DNA from: Alphaproteobacteria bacterium UBA7314
GTDB lineage: Bacteria > Pseudomonadota > Alphaproteobacteria > MPNO01 > UBA830
DNA: 64,000 nucleotides
Direction of reading: 5' to 3'
NCBI GenBank assembly: GCA_002471575.1
Contig: DKQG01000053.1
Coordinates: 1 to 64,000 of the forward strand
Positions 45,157 through 55,156 of this stretch are shown here, one piece after another. The notes beneath the pieces are model-generated. The model searched no databases. It had not been told where the DNA came from and saw only the letters and a list, made by a program, of their open reading frames with translations. The stretch's first letter is position 1; each line of letters begins with the position of its first letter. A program made the translations under genes and the position numbers.

Positions 45157-46119
45157 ATGAGTGAGAGAGCCATTTCGGTTCCGAAGAAGATCCTGATCAC
45201 CGGCGGTGCCGGATTTATTGGCTCCCACCTGTGCGAACGGCTGTTGAGCGACGGCAATGACGTGATATGCGTGGACAATTACTTCACGGGCATCAAAGAC
45301 AATATCGCCCATTTGATGGACAATCCGCGCTTCGAGGTCATGCGCCACGACGTGACTTTTCCGCTCTATGTAGAAGTGGACGAAATCTACAATTTGGCCT
45401 GCCCAGCCTCTCCGGTGCACTATCAGCACGACCCCGTCCAGACAACCAAGACCAGTGTACATGGCGCGATCAATCTGCTGGGGCTTGCAAAACGTTTGCG
45501 GGCAAAAATTTTTCAGGCGTCGACCAGTGAAGTCTATGGCGACCCGGAAGTTCACCCCCAGCACGAGTCCTATTGGGGAAACACCAATCCGATCGGACAG
45601 CGCGCGTGCTACGACGAGGGCAAGCGCTGCGCCGAAACTTTGTTCTTCGACTACTGGCGCCAGCACGGATTACGCATCAAGGTTGCTCGGATTTTCAATA
45701 CCTACGGACCCCGTATGCATCCCAATGACGGGCGGGTGGTTTCGAATTTCATCGTCCAGGCCCTGCGCGGCGAGGACATCACGATCTATGGTGATGGCTC
45801 TCAAACCCGGTCTTTCTGCTATGTGGAAGACTTGGTCGAGGCGTTCGTGCGCAGCATGGATACCGACGACGATTTCACAGGACCGGTGAATATCGGCAAT
45901 CCCGGCGAATTCACCATCCTTGAACTAGCGGAAAAGGTTATCGCTGCGATCGGCAACGACAGCAAGATCGTCAATATGCCGTTGCCCAATGACGATCCCG
46001 CACGACGGCGACCGGATATTTCTCTGGCTCAAGAAAAACTCGGCTGGGAACCGACGATCGACCTCGACCAGGGCCTGGAGCGGACGATCTCGTACTTTGA
46101 CAAGCTCCTGTCTCAATAA
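45157..46119 (+). CDS. uxs: UDP-glucuronate decarboxylase (UDP-xylose synthase)
   Basis: A 320-residue extended SDR enzyme converting UDP-glucuronate to UDP-xylose with NAD. It has ITGGAGFIGSHLCERLLSDG, the family segment YNLACPASPVHYQHDPVQT, catalytic STSEVYGDP and YDEGKRCAETL (Tyr-x-x-x-Lys) and RIFNTYGPRM. Its substrate normally comes from UDP-glucose dehydrogenase, whose only visible gene here (55.2 kb) is broken. ATG at 45157. Confidence 0.93.
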   Translation: MSERAISVPKKILITGGAGFIGSHLCERLLSDGNDVICVDNYFTGIKDNIAHLMDNPRFEVMRHDVTFPLYVEVDEIYNLACPASPVHYQHDPVQTTKTSVHGAINLLGLAKRLRAKIFQASTSEVYGDPEVHPQHESYWGNTNPIGQRACYDEGKRCAETLFFDYWRQHGLRIKVARIFNTYGPRMHPNDGRVVSNFIVQALRGEDITIYGDGSQTRSFCYVEDLVEAFVRSMDTDDDFTGPVNIGNPGEFTILELAEKVIAAIGNDSKIVNMPLPNDDPARRRPDISLAQEKLGWEPTIDLDQGLERTISYFDKLLSQ

Positions 46120-46358
46120 CCGGTTGATTGGAGCGCGTGGTCGGTAATTACATTTATGTCGGCTGTCACTTCACAGTGGGCCCAAGCCGGGAGAATCTCG
46201 ATGCCTCGCCGACATTTAGACTCAAAAAAACCCCTCTCAGGGAAACTCTACACCGAGAACGACGGGCGTTTCCCCAGACAGGTTAAATACCGCAAAGTTG
46301 TAAAATCGAGGCTATCGCGCCGTTGGTTCAAAGCCTTTTATGGAGATCGGTTCCTGGG

Positions 46359-48143
46359 TCAGGCGTAACAATCTTCGGCAATCTTGCGGGCCCAGCCGCG
46401 GAAACCACGTTCGGTCGCGGTTGGGTCGTCTTTCAGCAGCCAGTTGCGCATGGGAACTGCGAAGCCGGTCTTGGGCCGGTTGAGGACTTCATCCGGTAAT
46501 GGTTTTGCCAGACTAGCTGCCATATCCAGCTTGCCGGGTGGGGTACTCGATGCCAGCATCGGCGCCAGTTCCCGGAAGAAAAACGTATCGACCAGCGGCA
46601 CGCGGATTTCCAGCGAATGTGCCATACCCGCCCAGTCGGAATCGCGCAGCAACTGGCTGCGCATGTACCAGGTGGATTCTAGCGCCGAGATTTTCGCCCG
46701 CGGCGTTTTCAGTCGATCGACTTGCCCGCGCCGGAACGATCCCTCCTCCAGTTCGGCCCAGCCTGTTCTCGCCATATCGGGATCCATCAACTTGGGCAGT
46801 TCCCACGGCATGAATAGCGCGCGGCGCAGCAGATAAGCATCCGGGTACGTGGTGCCATATTCTAAAAGGCTGGCATATTTGGGCGATGTCACGGCGCTGA
46901 CGACCGGCGCCCCTAGCTTGCGGAGCAATGTTCCGGCGCCGCGCATGCCTGGGATTGCGCCCAACAGGCTTGTCATCTTTGGTATCTCGCGAAAGCTCTG
47001 ATAGCCACCAAACAGTTCGTCGCCGCCGAGGCCAGACATTGCGACCTTCAAGCCAGTCTCCGCCGTCACTTTGCTGACGAAATAGGTATTCACACCGTCG
47101 ATGGACGGTTGGTCCATGGCTGCCCGTAGCCGGTCGTATTCGTCCCGAAAATCCGCACCCTTTACACGTTGCGTGTTGTGAGCTGTATCGTAGTGGGCGG
47201 CGATTTTTTCAGCCAGCGCGGCCTCATCGAATTGGGTGCCGTCGAACTCGTCGAAGGCGAGGGTGACCGATCTCAACGCGTCGTCCTGGATTTCAGAGGT
47301 CAGCCCGACGATGGTCGCCGAATCGAGCCCCGCTGAGAGGAAAGTACCGACAGGCACATCCGCGACTAGGTGGTGCTTCAGCGTATCGAGCAAGGCGTCA
47401 CGCAGTTCTGTTTGGGCCCAGTCTGACGGGCTGTCGGCAGCAGCTTGTAGTACATCCGTCACGTCGAAATAGCGCCTCGGTGTCCGCACGCCGTTGCCGT
47501 CGATCCACAGGGTGCAACCGGCGGGTAGGGCGCGGATGTTTTCGAACATCGTCCAAGGTTCGGGCACGTATCCCCAGACGTAGAAGCCGGCCTGCCCGGT
47601 GGCCGACGGCGCGTTATCGATACCGCCGCCCGCTAACAGAGCTTTTACCTGAGAAGCGAACCGGAATGTGGCGCCATCGTCGGTGTAATAAAGCGGTTTG
47701 ATTCCAAACCCGTCGCGGGCCAGGAAAAGGCCCCGCTTGTTGCGGTCAAATATCGCGAAGGAGAACATTCCGCGCAGTTTCTCCACCATGGACGTGCCGT
47801 GGCGATCGTAAAGGTGCAGCAGTACCTCGGTATCGGAACCGGATACGAACTTGGCGCCCTCACATTCCAATTCTTCGCGCAGCGCACGGAAATTATATAT
47901 TTCGCCGTTATAGGTAATGGATAGCCGGTTACCGTCCAACACCATCGGCTGCGCGCCGCCTTCGCTCAGATCGATAATCGACAGCCGCCGGTGACCTAAC
48001 CCGACCCCATTTTCCCTGGAAATCCATGTTCCGTCGCCGTCCGGACCGCGCGAGATCATGGCCCTGGTCATCCGGTCGAGGCTGTTGCGGTCGACCGGCG
48101 GCGCTGTCTTCAAATACCCGAAAAGTCCGGCAATCCCGCACAT
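46359..48143 (-). CDS. asnB: Asparagine synthase (glutamine-hydrolysing), surface-polysaccharide type
   Basis: A 594-residue amidotransferase: N-terminal Ntn glutaminase with Cys2 (MCGIAGLFG), RGPDGDGTW, YNGEIYNFRALREEL, GSDTEVLLHLYDRHG, then the synthetase domain with the PP-loop FLSAGLDSATIVGL and SGLGGDELFGGY. Such paralogs in polysaccharide loci probably amidate sugar acids or peptides rather than making free asparagine. Divergent from a glycosyltransferase remnant and a second asparagine synthase. The 46120-46358 gap holds only a 70-codon frame I do not recognise. Confidence 0.93.
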   Translation of the reverse strand: MCGIAGLFGYLKTAPPVDRNSLDRMTRAMISRGPDGDGTWISRENGVGLGHRRLSIIDLSEGGAQPMVLDGNRLSITYNGEIYNFRALREELECEGAKFVSGSDTEVLLHLYDRHGTSMVEKLRGMFSFAIFDRNKRGLFLARDGFGIKPLYYTDDGATFRFASQVKALLAGGGIDNAPSATGQAGFYVWGYVPEPWTMFENIRALPAGCTLWIDGNGVRTPRRYFDVTDVLQAAADSPSDWAQTELRDALLDTLKHHLVADVPVGTFLSAGLDSATIVGLTSEIQDDALRSVTLAFDEFDGTQFDEAALAEKIAAHYDTAHNTQRVKGADFRDEYDRLRAAMDQPSIDGVNTYFVSKVTAETGLKVAMSGLGGDELFGGYQSFREIPKMTSLLGAIPGMRGAGTLLRKLGAPVVSAVTSPKYASLLEYGTTYPDAYLLRRALFMPWELPKLMDPDMARTGWAELEEGSFRRGQVDRLKTPRAKISALESTWYMRSQLLRDSDWAGMAHSLEIRVPLVDTFFFRELAPMLASSTPPGKLDMAASLAKPLPDEVLNRPKTGFAVPMRNWLLKDDPTATERGFRGWARKIAEDCYA

Positions 48144-48311
48144 TACGGGACCTTCTGGCTAGGGGGCACGGAGGCATCTGGTATTCCGGAATATATAATA
48201 ACAGGGGTCAAAATGATCTTACCAGTCCGATGACGGGCTACCGGATTTACTTGACGCCGCCACTGGGCGACACCATACACAAATGATCGTTCACGCGTTG
48301 TCCGCATCAAC

Positions 48312-48524
48312 ATGCGCTTTCTTCAGGCAGTTTCAAACCTTTCGCCTCAGGCTGGCGGCCCGCCGAAGGCCGGGATGGGTATGGCGCGTGCAATAGCGCA
48401 CTGGGGATACGACGGGGCGATTTATACCACTAATTTCGACGGTGCGTCCGATCTCGATGTTCCGCTCGGAGTGCCGGTTAGAGGTACCGTGGCAAAGGCA
48501 GGCAAAGCGATATGTGCGGCATAG
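48312..48524 (+). pseudogene. Glycosyltransferase (GT4-type) N-terminal fragment
   Basis: The 70-codon frame begins MRFLQAVSNLSPQAGGPPKA and continues through MARAIAHWGYDGAIYTTNFD and LDVPLGVPV. This is the N-terminal nucleotide-sugar-independent domain start of a GT4 glycosyltransferase, where more than 300 further residues are expected. The sequence then runs directly into the next asparagine synthase, whose ATG at 48512 overlaps the end. A large deletion has fused the two regions. Confidence 0.75.
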
Positions 48525-50419
48525 CGGGCTACGTGGGTCCCTGGGCTCCAGCGCTGGTGGAAGCCATGACGGAGGCTATCGCCCATAGAGGGCCCGATGG
48601 CAGCGGGATGTGGTCCGATGATGGCGTTGCGCTCGGCCATCGGCGGTTGTCGATTATCGACCTGACGGACGCTGCTGCTCAGCCGATGCATACGCCGGAT
48701 GGCCGCTTCGCGATAATCTACAATGGCGAAATCTACAACTACCGCGATCTGCGCGCCGAGCTGGAACAGGGTGGCATCGTATTCCGCACCGGGTCGGATA
48801 CGGAAGTGCTGCTGCACCTTTTTGCGCGCGATGGCCTAGCCTGCGTCGACAAACTGAACGGCATTTTTGCCTTTGCAATCTGGGACAGGGAGGCCCGTAC
48901 CCTGTCGTTGGCACGCGATCATTTGGGCGTGAAGCCGCTATATTACGCGGCGCTGCCTAGAGGGTTGCTATTCGCGTCTGAGCTGAAGGCGCTGACCCTG
49001 TGTACCGATCTGCCGCGCGACCTCGATCCTGCAACGGTCGGCGATCATCTCGGATATCTGTGGACGGCGGGCGAAAACACGATGCTGAAATGCGTGAAGA
49101 AGCTAAGGCCCGGCTGCACGCTGACGGTCTCGGCCAACGGGGTTATTCTGAAAGACCGGTTCTACCGCACGCCGCAATTCGATCCTGATGTGCCGCCATC
49201 GGATCCCGACCCCCGCGCGATGCAATCACAAATCGATGGCATCGTTGCCGACCAGATGGTCGCGGATGTGGAGGTCGGCGCGCTGCTGTCCGGTGGGGTA
49301 GACTCCAGTGCCATCGTTGCCGCAATGTGCCGAGCCACCGACCCTTCGAAAATCATGACATTCTGCGCCGCCGTTACCAAGCTTGATGCCGGTACCGACA
49401 ATTTCGGCGACGACCAGACCCACGCCCGCATCGTCGCCGGTCATCTTGGCGTCAGACTGGTCGAGGTGCCGACGGACGCCGACCTGATTGAGGCGTTGCC
49501 CGGCACGGTGTGGCAGCTAGACGAGCCAACAGCCGATTTCGCCGCCGTTCAGACACTCATGCTGGCCGAAGCGGCGCGTGACAACGGCATCAAGGTGCTG
49601 CTGTCCGGCGTCGGTGGTGACGATCTGTTCACCGGTTACGGACGCCATACAGCTGGCCTGATCTGGGCCATGGCCAACGGAATTCCGGGGATGCGATCGC
49701 TGGGCGCCGGCGTGCTCGGCCTGTTTCCGCCGTCAAGTATTCTGGGGCGCCGGCTGCAGCGGATCGGGATGCTACTGGCGATGAACGAGGACGCGATGCT
49801 CGCCGACGGTATGAGCTATTCGGCCGTCGGGACGGACCGCCGCCGCGCATTGTTGGCACCGGGCGTGCGCGACGCGATGCCGGCGGACGGAATTGCCGAC
49901 GGGGTGCGTCATTCGTTGGATGCAACCCGTGGACATCATCCGGTGGAGAGATTCCTTGATCTTGAGCTCAACGGCTTTATGCCGGATCACAATTTGAATT
50001 ACACCGACAAGATGGCGATGAAGGTGGGGGTTGAAGTGCGCGTGCCGTTGGTCGACCCCAGGCTGGTGGCCAGTGCGATGCAGCTGCCGCTGTCGGCCAA
50101 GCTTTCACTGCGTGAAACCAAGCGCATCCTGCGTGCGTCGCAGAAAAATCGGTTGCCGTCCGACATCCTAAATCGGCCCAAACAGGGTTTCGGCGTACCG
50201 GTCCGAAGTTGGCTGCGGGGCCCCGCGCGCGACCTTATGGAAGATTTGGTTTCGCCCGCCACGATCTCGGCCCGCGGCCTGTTTGATCCGGATGCGGTCG
50301 TCGCGCTTAAATCCGACTTCCAGGCGAGCCGCGTCGATGCCGCCTTCACCTTGTTCCCGATGATGGCAGTAGAGTTATGGTGCCGAGCACTGGACAGTGC
50401 GGAGACTGTCCCCGCATGA
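48512..50419 (+). CDS. Asparagine synthase (glutamine-hydrolysing), second copy
   Basis: A 635-residue amidotransferase paralog of the minus-strand gene: MCGIAGYVGPW (Cys2), HRGPDGSGMWSDDGV, YNGEIYNYRDLRAELEQG, LLSGGVDSSAIVAAM (PP-loop) and LSGVGGDDLFTGYG. The C-terminal part ends WCRALDSAETVPA. Likely amidation in polysaccharide synthesis, given the locus. The start overlaps a glycosyltransferase fragment, and its TGA overlaps the ATG of the FkbM pseudogene. Confidence 0.93.
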   Translation: MCGIAGYVGPWAPALVEAMTEAIAHRGPDGSGMWSDDGVALGHRRLSIIDLTDAAAQPMHTPDGRFAIIYNGEIYNYRDLRAELEQGGIVFRTGSDTEVLLHLFARDGLACVDKLNGIFAFAIWDREARTLSLARDHLGVKPLYYAALPRGLLFASELKALTLCTDLPRDLDPATVGDHLGYLWTAGENTMLKCVKKLRPGCTLTVSANGVILKDRFYRTPQFDPDVPPSDPDPRAMQSQIDGIVADQMVADVEVGALLSGGVDSSAIVAAMCRATDPSKIMTFCAAVTKLDAGTDNFGDDQTHARIVAGHLGVRLVEVPTDADLIEALPGTVWQLDEPTADFAAVQTLMLAEAARDNGIKVLLSGVGGDDLFTGYGRHTAGLIWAMANGIPGMRSLGAGVLGLFPPSSILGRRLQRIGMLLAMNEDAMLADGMSYSAVGTDRRRALLAPGVRDAMPADGIADGVRHSLDATRGHHPVERFLDLELNGFMPDHNLNYTDKMAMKVGVEVRVPLVDPRLVASAMQLPLSAKLSLRETKRILRASQKNRLPSDILNRPKQGFGVPVRSWLRGPARDLMEDLVSPATISARGLFDPDAVVALKSDFQASRVDAAFTLFPMMAVELWCRALDSAETVPA

Positions 50420-51049
50420 GAATACGCCTGACATCCTACCCGACGGAAAGCATTCGAAAGATCCAGAGGATCTCTCTGATGCTGCGCTCCGTCTGGCGTT
50501 TCTCGCGGGTCATGGGCAGCTGGCCGAACGCCAAATTTGTCGGTGTCGAACCCAATACCGTCCTTGCCGCCAAGGCTGCTAGAATTCACGCGGGCGAAGA
50601 CACGGTGGCGGTCAAAAGCTGCGCCGTCGGCGCGGAGGACGGCGAGATCGAGTTTTCCATAACCACCAACGCTCAGAATACGTCGATCCATGCGCCGAGC
50701 GATTCAGTTCATGACGACCTGCATCATGACGGCGTCGAACGGACCGAAAAGTTACAGTTGAAGTGCCTCGACGGGCTACTCGCTGGATGCGATGGACCGA
50801 TACTTCTGCAAGCAGACGTGCAGGTCTCGGAGCTTGCAGTTCTCAAAGGTGCCGGTGACCAGCTCGACGATGTATCCGTGATCGTCATCGAATGTCCGAA
50901 CGAACGAGCCTATGACGGCACCGCCGGGTTCAACGATGTCTATTGATTCTTTACCGCGAAGTGTTTCCGCTACGAAGGCCCCTCGGGCAAATGAATTCGA
51001 AAAAACCGGTCGCATCCGACAGGAGGACTCGGTCTATGTGCGGGCATAG
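50416..51049 (+). pseudogene. FkbM-family methyltransferase, internally deleted and truncated
   Basis: The frame from the ATG at 50416 (ATGA overlap with asparagine synthase) reads FVGVEPNTVLAAKAARIHAG, SCAVGAEDGEIEFS, LQADVQVSELAVLKGA and VIECPNERAYDGTAGFNDVY, characteristic of FkbM proteins. The SAM-binding DVGANxG motif that should precede PNAKFVGVEPN is deleted. A TGA follows FNDVY (50944-50946), after which homology continues (FFTAKCFRYEG) and, in another frame, ends GRIRQEDSVYVRA and TAG at 51049. No active methyltransferase can be made. Confidence 0.75.
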
Positions 51050-51109
51050 TTGCACGCGGCTCATGCTGCAGCATAGATTGCAGATAGTTCGAACAGTTTG
51101 GTTGTATAA

Positions 51110-53281
51110 ATGAGACAGGTTGTACAGAGCGCCAGGTCGGGCAAGTTGACGTTAAAGGAAGTGCCGGAGGCGCGGGTTCGCGGCGGATATCTGCTGGTGC
51201 GGACGCATGCGTCGCTGATCTCGGCGGGGACTGAACGCATGGTTGTGCAGTTTGCCAAAAAATCCATGATCGCCAAGGCCAAGGCGCGGCCAGACCTGGT
51301 AAAGAAGGTGCTGGAAAAGGCGAAACGCGACGGAATCGGGTCGACCATGCGGGCTGTGATGTCGCGTCTCGACGAGCCGCTCCCGCTCGGCTATTCGGCC
51401 GTCGGCGACGTGGTCGAGGTCGGCGCCGGGCTGGAAGGTAAATTCCGGGTCGGCCAGCGCGTCGCCATCGCGGGCGCAGGCCTCGCTAATCATGCCGAAC
51501 TGAATGCCGTACCGGAAAACCTATGCGCACCGGTGCCCGATGATGTGAATGACGAAGAAGCTTGTTTCGGTACGCTGGGTGCCATCGCAATGAACGGTGT
51601 GCGCCTGCTCGAACCGCAGCTCGGCGACGTGATTGCGGTAATTGGCGCTGGGCTGGTGGGTCAGCTTGCCGCGCAGCTTGCCGATTTGGCGGGATGCCGG
51701 GTGGTGGCGCTGGATTACAACGCTGAACGGCTGAAGCTCTCCGAATACGGCGGTGCGGAACTGACCTGCAACCTCGGCGACGGCGATCCGATGGCCGCGA
51801 TCATGAACCTGTCTGGCGGTCGCGGCTGCGACGGCGTTATCATTGCGGCGGCGACCGACAGCAGCGAACCGTTCGATACCGCGGCGGCCATCTCCCGGGA
51901 TAAAGGTAAAGTCAGCCTTATCGGCGTCACCGGGACCGAGTTCGACTACCGTGCATTTATGAAAAAGGAACTGTCGGTGGTGGTATCCCGATCCTACGGG
52001 CCGGGCCGCTACGACCCCGATTACGAAAACCAGCACGTCAAATATCCCATAGGATTCGTACGCTGGACAGAAACCCGCAACCTGGAGGAAGCCGTGCGGC
52101 TAATGTCGCGTCGGCGCGATCACCGCCTGCAGGTCGAACAAATGATCACGCACAAATTTCCGTTTTCCGACGCCGAGCGCGCCTACGACATGGTCATTAA
52201 AAATACTGAGCCGCATCTCGGTGTGATCCTCGAATACCCCGGCGAAGCGAAGGAGAAAACGCCGAAGTTGCGCACTCCGGTTTCGGTGTCGACCGGCAAG
52301 CCGGCAACCGGGAAGTGCGTTCTGGGTGTGATCGGCGCCGGTAATTTCGCGCGCGCCGTGCTGTTGCCCCGACTTAAGAAAATCAACGAAGTCGAGCTGC
52401 ACACCTTGGTTACACGGCGCGGTATCTCGGCGGATCATTCGGAAGACACGTTCGGATTCGCCCATTCCGGGACCGACGATGCCGCGATATTCGAAAACCC
52501 CGAAATCAACGCGGTGTTGATCAGCACACCCCACTCCAGTCACGCAGCATTGACTACCCGTGCGCTTGAGGCCGACAAGAACGTGCTCGTGGAAAAACCG
52601 ATGGCGCTGGATCGCGAACAGCTCAACACTGTCATCCGCGCGCGCATCAAGTCGGATGCGTTTCTGTCGGTCGGGTTCAACCGTCGATTCGCTCCCCTGT
52701 CGATGCGGGCGCGCGACCGTCTCGCGCAGGCGGGCGGCAATAAATACGTGTTGCTGCGCGTCAATGCCGGGCAGCTGCCGGAAGACTCTTGGCAGAATAC
52801 CGCGGAAGAGGGCAATGGCCGGATTTTGGGTGAGGTCTGCCACTTCGTCGATCTGGCACGCTTTCTGATCGGCAACGACATTAAGACCGTGCAGGCGGCT
52901 GCCGCGTCGGTGTCGCAGGGGGTGTGCGACGATCTGACGGTGTCGCTCAACTTCGCCGATGGTAGCCTCGCGACGATCGCTTACACGGCGCTCGGCGATA
53001 CGGCCTATTCCAAGGAGCTGGTCGAAGCCTTTGCCGGCGGCACGGTGGTCAACATCGACGACTTCCGCGGCATGACCGTCACTGCTGCAGGTAAGGAGTC
53101 GAAACAGGGCCGATCCATAGAACAGGACAAGGGTCATGCTGCGGAGCTCGAGGCCTTTGCCAAGGCGGTGGCATCGGGCGGGCCTGCACCTGCGGACGAG
53201 GCCGAGATCGTGGAATCCAGTTTCGCCACCATCGCTGTGCTCGAATCCCTGCAACGGGGCGGGCCGGTTGATCTTTCATGA
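51110..53281 (+). CDS. Bi-domain oxidoreductase (MDR alcohol dehydrogenase-Gfo/Idh/MocA fusion)
   Basis: A 723-residue fusion. Residues 1-350 form a medium-chain dehydrogenase/reductase (PLGYSAVGDVVEVGAG, VIGAGLVGQLAAQLADLAG) without classical zinc ligands; about 365-720 form a Gfo/Idh/MocA domain (LGVIGAGNFARAVLLPRLKK, VLVEKPMALDREQL, GEVCHFVDLARFL). Such fusions recur beside heparinase-like genes in capsule and O-antigen loci and probably oxidise or epimerise nucleotide sugars. ATG at 51110; the heparinase-like gene follows after 21 bases. Confidence 0.92.
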   Translation: MRQVVQSARSGKLTLKEVPEARVRGGYLLVRTHASLISAGTERMVVQFAKKSMIAKAKARPDLVKKVLEKAKRDGIGSTMRAVMSRLDEPLPLGYSAVGDVVEVGAGLEGKFRVGQRVAIAGAGLANHAELNAVPENLCAPVPDDVNDEEACFGTLGAIAMNGVRLLEPQLGDVIAVIGAGLVGQLAAQLADLAGCRVVALDYNAERLKLSEYGGAELTCNLGDGDPMAAIMNLSGGRGCDGVIIAAATDSSEPFDTAAAISRDKGKVSLIGVTGTEFDYRAFMKKELSVVVSRSYGPGRYDPDYENQHVKYPIGFVRWTETRNLEEAVRLMSRRRDHRLQVEQMITHKFPFSDAERAYDMVIKNTEPHLGVILEYPGEAKEKTPKLRTPVSVSTGKPATGKCVLGVIGAGNFARAVLLPRLKKINEVELHTLVTRRGISADHSEDTFGFAHSGTDDAAIFENPEINAVLISTPHSSHAALTTRALEADKNVLVEKPMALDREQLNTVIRARIKSDAFLSVGFNRRFAPLSMRARDRLAQAGGNKYVLLRVNAGQLPEDSWQNTAEEGNGRILGEVCHFVDLARFLIGNDIKTVQAAAASVSQGVCDDLTVSLNFADGSLATIAYTALGDTAYSKELVEAFAGGTVVNIDDFRGMTVTAAGKESKQGRSIEQDKGHAAELEAFAKAVASGGPAPADEAEIVESSFATIAVLESLQRGGPVDLS

Positions 53282-53302
53282 TCTCGGAAACGAGTAAATA
53301 AC

Positions 53303-55105
53303 GTGTCGATCGGCCGCCTGTGGCGGACTGTTCGCCATTTAACGGCGGAACAATGGGTCTACCTGTTTGTGTGTCGCGGTCGGCGCGTCGTCATGCGCCG
53401 GCTGCCAGGTTTCAGCCACTGGCGTATAGGGCGGGTGGCCGATTGCCTGCCGATGCCTGATATTTCGACGCGGACAGCGGCTGCCATCGGCGATACCGTC
53501 CTACAGCTTCAGACGGCTGTGCATGGCGAAACCTTCGAAGCCGCGCCGCAGGGAAAATTCACTCTGCTGAGCCGTGACTATGATTTCGGTAGCATCGACG
53601 GCATTTCATGGCGCGGCGAATTTCACGAAGGTAACAATCCGCTACGCCGCATGAACCTCGCCTATATGGGTTACGCGGTGCCGTTACTTGCCGGCGGCGA
53701 TCCGGCCAGCCTGCAGGCCGTGCGTAAAATTCTGTCTTCGCTGGTCGCGCAGAATGCTTGGTCCGAACCGGGTGTCTTTCGCGACGTGTGGAACACCTAT
53801 ACAGCCAGCCACCGGATGATCAATCTGCTGTCGGGACTTGCGCTGTACCGCAAGACCGGCGGCCCGGTCGATGCCGACGCCGAGCGGGAGGTTCTTGAGC
53901 ACGCCCGCTTCTGCGCCGCCTTTATCCGCGCCAATCTTGAACGTGACTTACAGTTCAATCATCTGATGAAGAACTACGTCGCGCTTTCCGCCTTTGCGGC
54001 GATGTGCGGGGAAGTGCCGCAAGAACTTCGGATGCTCGAGCGTGCGGTGCCGAAATCCATCTCTCAAAATATCCTGGCCGACGGAGGCCACGCCGAACGC
54101 TGTCCGATGTATCACATCCTGTCGCTGCTCGACGTGCAGGTGCTCGCGGCCAGCGGCCTCTATGCCGGCACGTGGCAGCCGATGCTGAACGATACCGTCG
54201 GCCGGATGACGGCGGCGCTTCAGGCGATGACACTGGCCGACGGCGAGATCGCGCTGATGAATGATTCTTGGCTCGGCGAAGCTCCCCGCGCCGATTCTGT
54301 CCTGCCGGTTACCGCTCGGCAGCCGGTCATCGAGTTGCCACTGACGGGTTATGTTGCGCTTTCGGAGGGTGGCGATTCCGTCGTCTTTGATTGCGGACCC
54401 TGCGGCCCCGACGATAACCCCGGCCATGCCCACGCGGATTTCCTGTCAATCGAGGCGACGGTGCAGGGCAAACGTTTCCTGGTTGATACGGGTGTTCCGA
54501 CATACACGGCCGGTGACGCCCGGAATATTTCTCGGTCGGCTACCGCGCATAACGGGCCGCGTCTCGACAGGAAAGAACCTATCGAGTTCTGGAAATCTTT
54601 CCGGGTTGGTAGGCGTGGTTACGCTGGTCTGCTCGACCTGTCAGGGTTCGGCGATGCCGCGCCGCTCCAAGCGGCAGGCTGGCAAAGTGGCTATATACAT
54701 CTTGGTGCAAACCTTCGGCGATATATCGCGTTATGGCCCGGCCGAGGGTTGCTGGTGGTCGATCTGTGGCAGGGGAGGACAGACGACGCGGCTACGCGGT
54801 TCCTGATCCCCGGCGGCTGGGGCGTAAATGACACCGGCGATTTCGTGTCGGCAGGCACAAAGTTGAACGTTCGACCCCTCGTCGGATCGATGGACGGCCC
54901 CGCGGTTTCGAGCCACTGGTACCGCTTCGGGGTTGAAGAAGCGGCTTACCGGATCGATATACGGCCTGAGACGATCGATCCCGGTGCGCGCTGCGCGACG
55001 CTTTTCGTCTGGGACGCTTCCTTTGAGTTCCCCAACGGCAAAGCACTGCAAAGCCTGTTTGACCAACTAAACACGGCGACACCTGCCGTGGCGAATATAG
55101 ATTAA
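53303..55105 (+). CDS. Heparinase II/III family protein
   Basis: A 600-residue protein with an N-terminal helical alpha/alpha-toroid region (RMNLAYMGYAVPLLAGGDPA, LQFNHLMKNYVALSAFAAMC, HAERCPMYHILSLLDVQVLA) and a C-terminal beta-sandwich (FDCGPCGPDDNPGHAHADFL, DTGVPTYTAGDARNISRSAT). This is the layout of uronate polysaccharide lyases in biosynthetic capsule loci, where they may trim the polymer. No clear signal peptide. The start is GTG at 53303. Confidence 0.9.
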   Translation: MSIGRLWRTVRHLTAEQWVYLFVCRGRRVVMRRLPGFSHWRIGRVADCLPMPDISTRTAAAIGDTVLQLQTAVHGETFEAAPQGKFTLLSRDYDFGSIDGISWRGEFHEGNNPLRRMNLAYMGYAVPLLAGGDPASLQAVRKILSSLVAQNAWSEPGVFRDVWNTYTASHRMINLLSGLALYRKTGGPVDADAEREVLEHARFCAAFIRANLERDLQFNHLMKNYVALSAFAAMCGEVPQELRMLERAVPKSISQNILADGGHAERCPMYHILSLLDVQVLAASGLYAGTWQPMLNDTVGRMTAALQAMTLADGEIALMNDSWLGEAPRADSVLPVTARQPVIELPLTGYVALSEGGDSVVFDCGPCGPDDNPGHAHADFLSIEATVQGKRFLVDTGVPTYTAGDARNISRSATAHNGPRLDRKEPIEFWKSFRVGRRGYAGLLDLSGFGDAAPLQAAGWQSGYIHLGANLRRYIALWPGRGLLVVDLWQGRTDDAATRFLIPGGWGVNDTGDFVSAGTKLNVRPLVGSMDGPAVSSHWYRFGVEEAAYRIDIRPETIDPGARCATLFVWDASFEFPNGKALQSLFDQLNTATPAVANID

Positions 55106-55156
55106 AACCAAAACCGATTGCGCCGGATCGCACCCACCCGTCCGGGCGGAACGGGA

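Noticed and set aside
46156..46368. 70-codon plus-strand frame before the first asparagine synthase
   Set aside because: No ribosome site worth the name, no recognisable sequence, overlaps the opposing gene's end.
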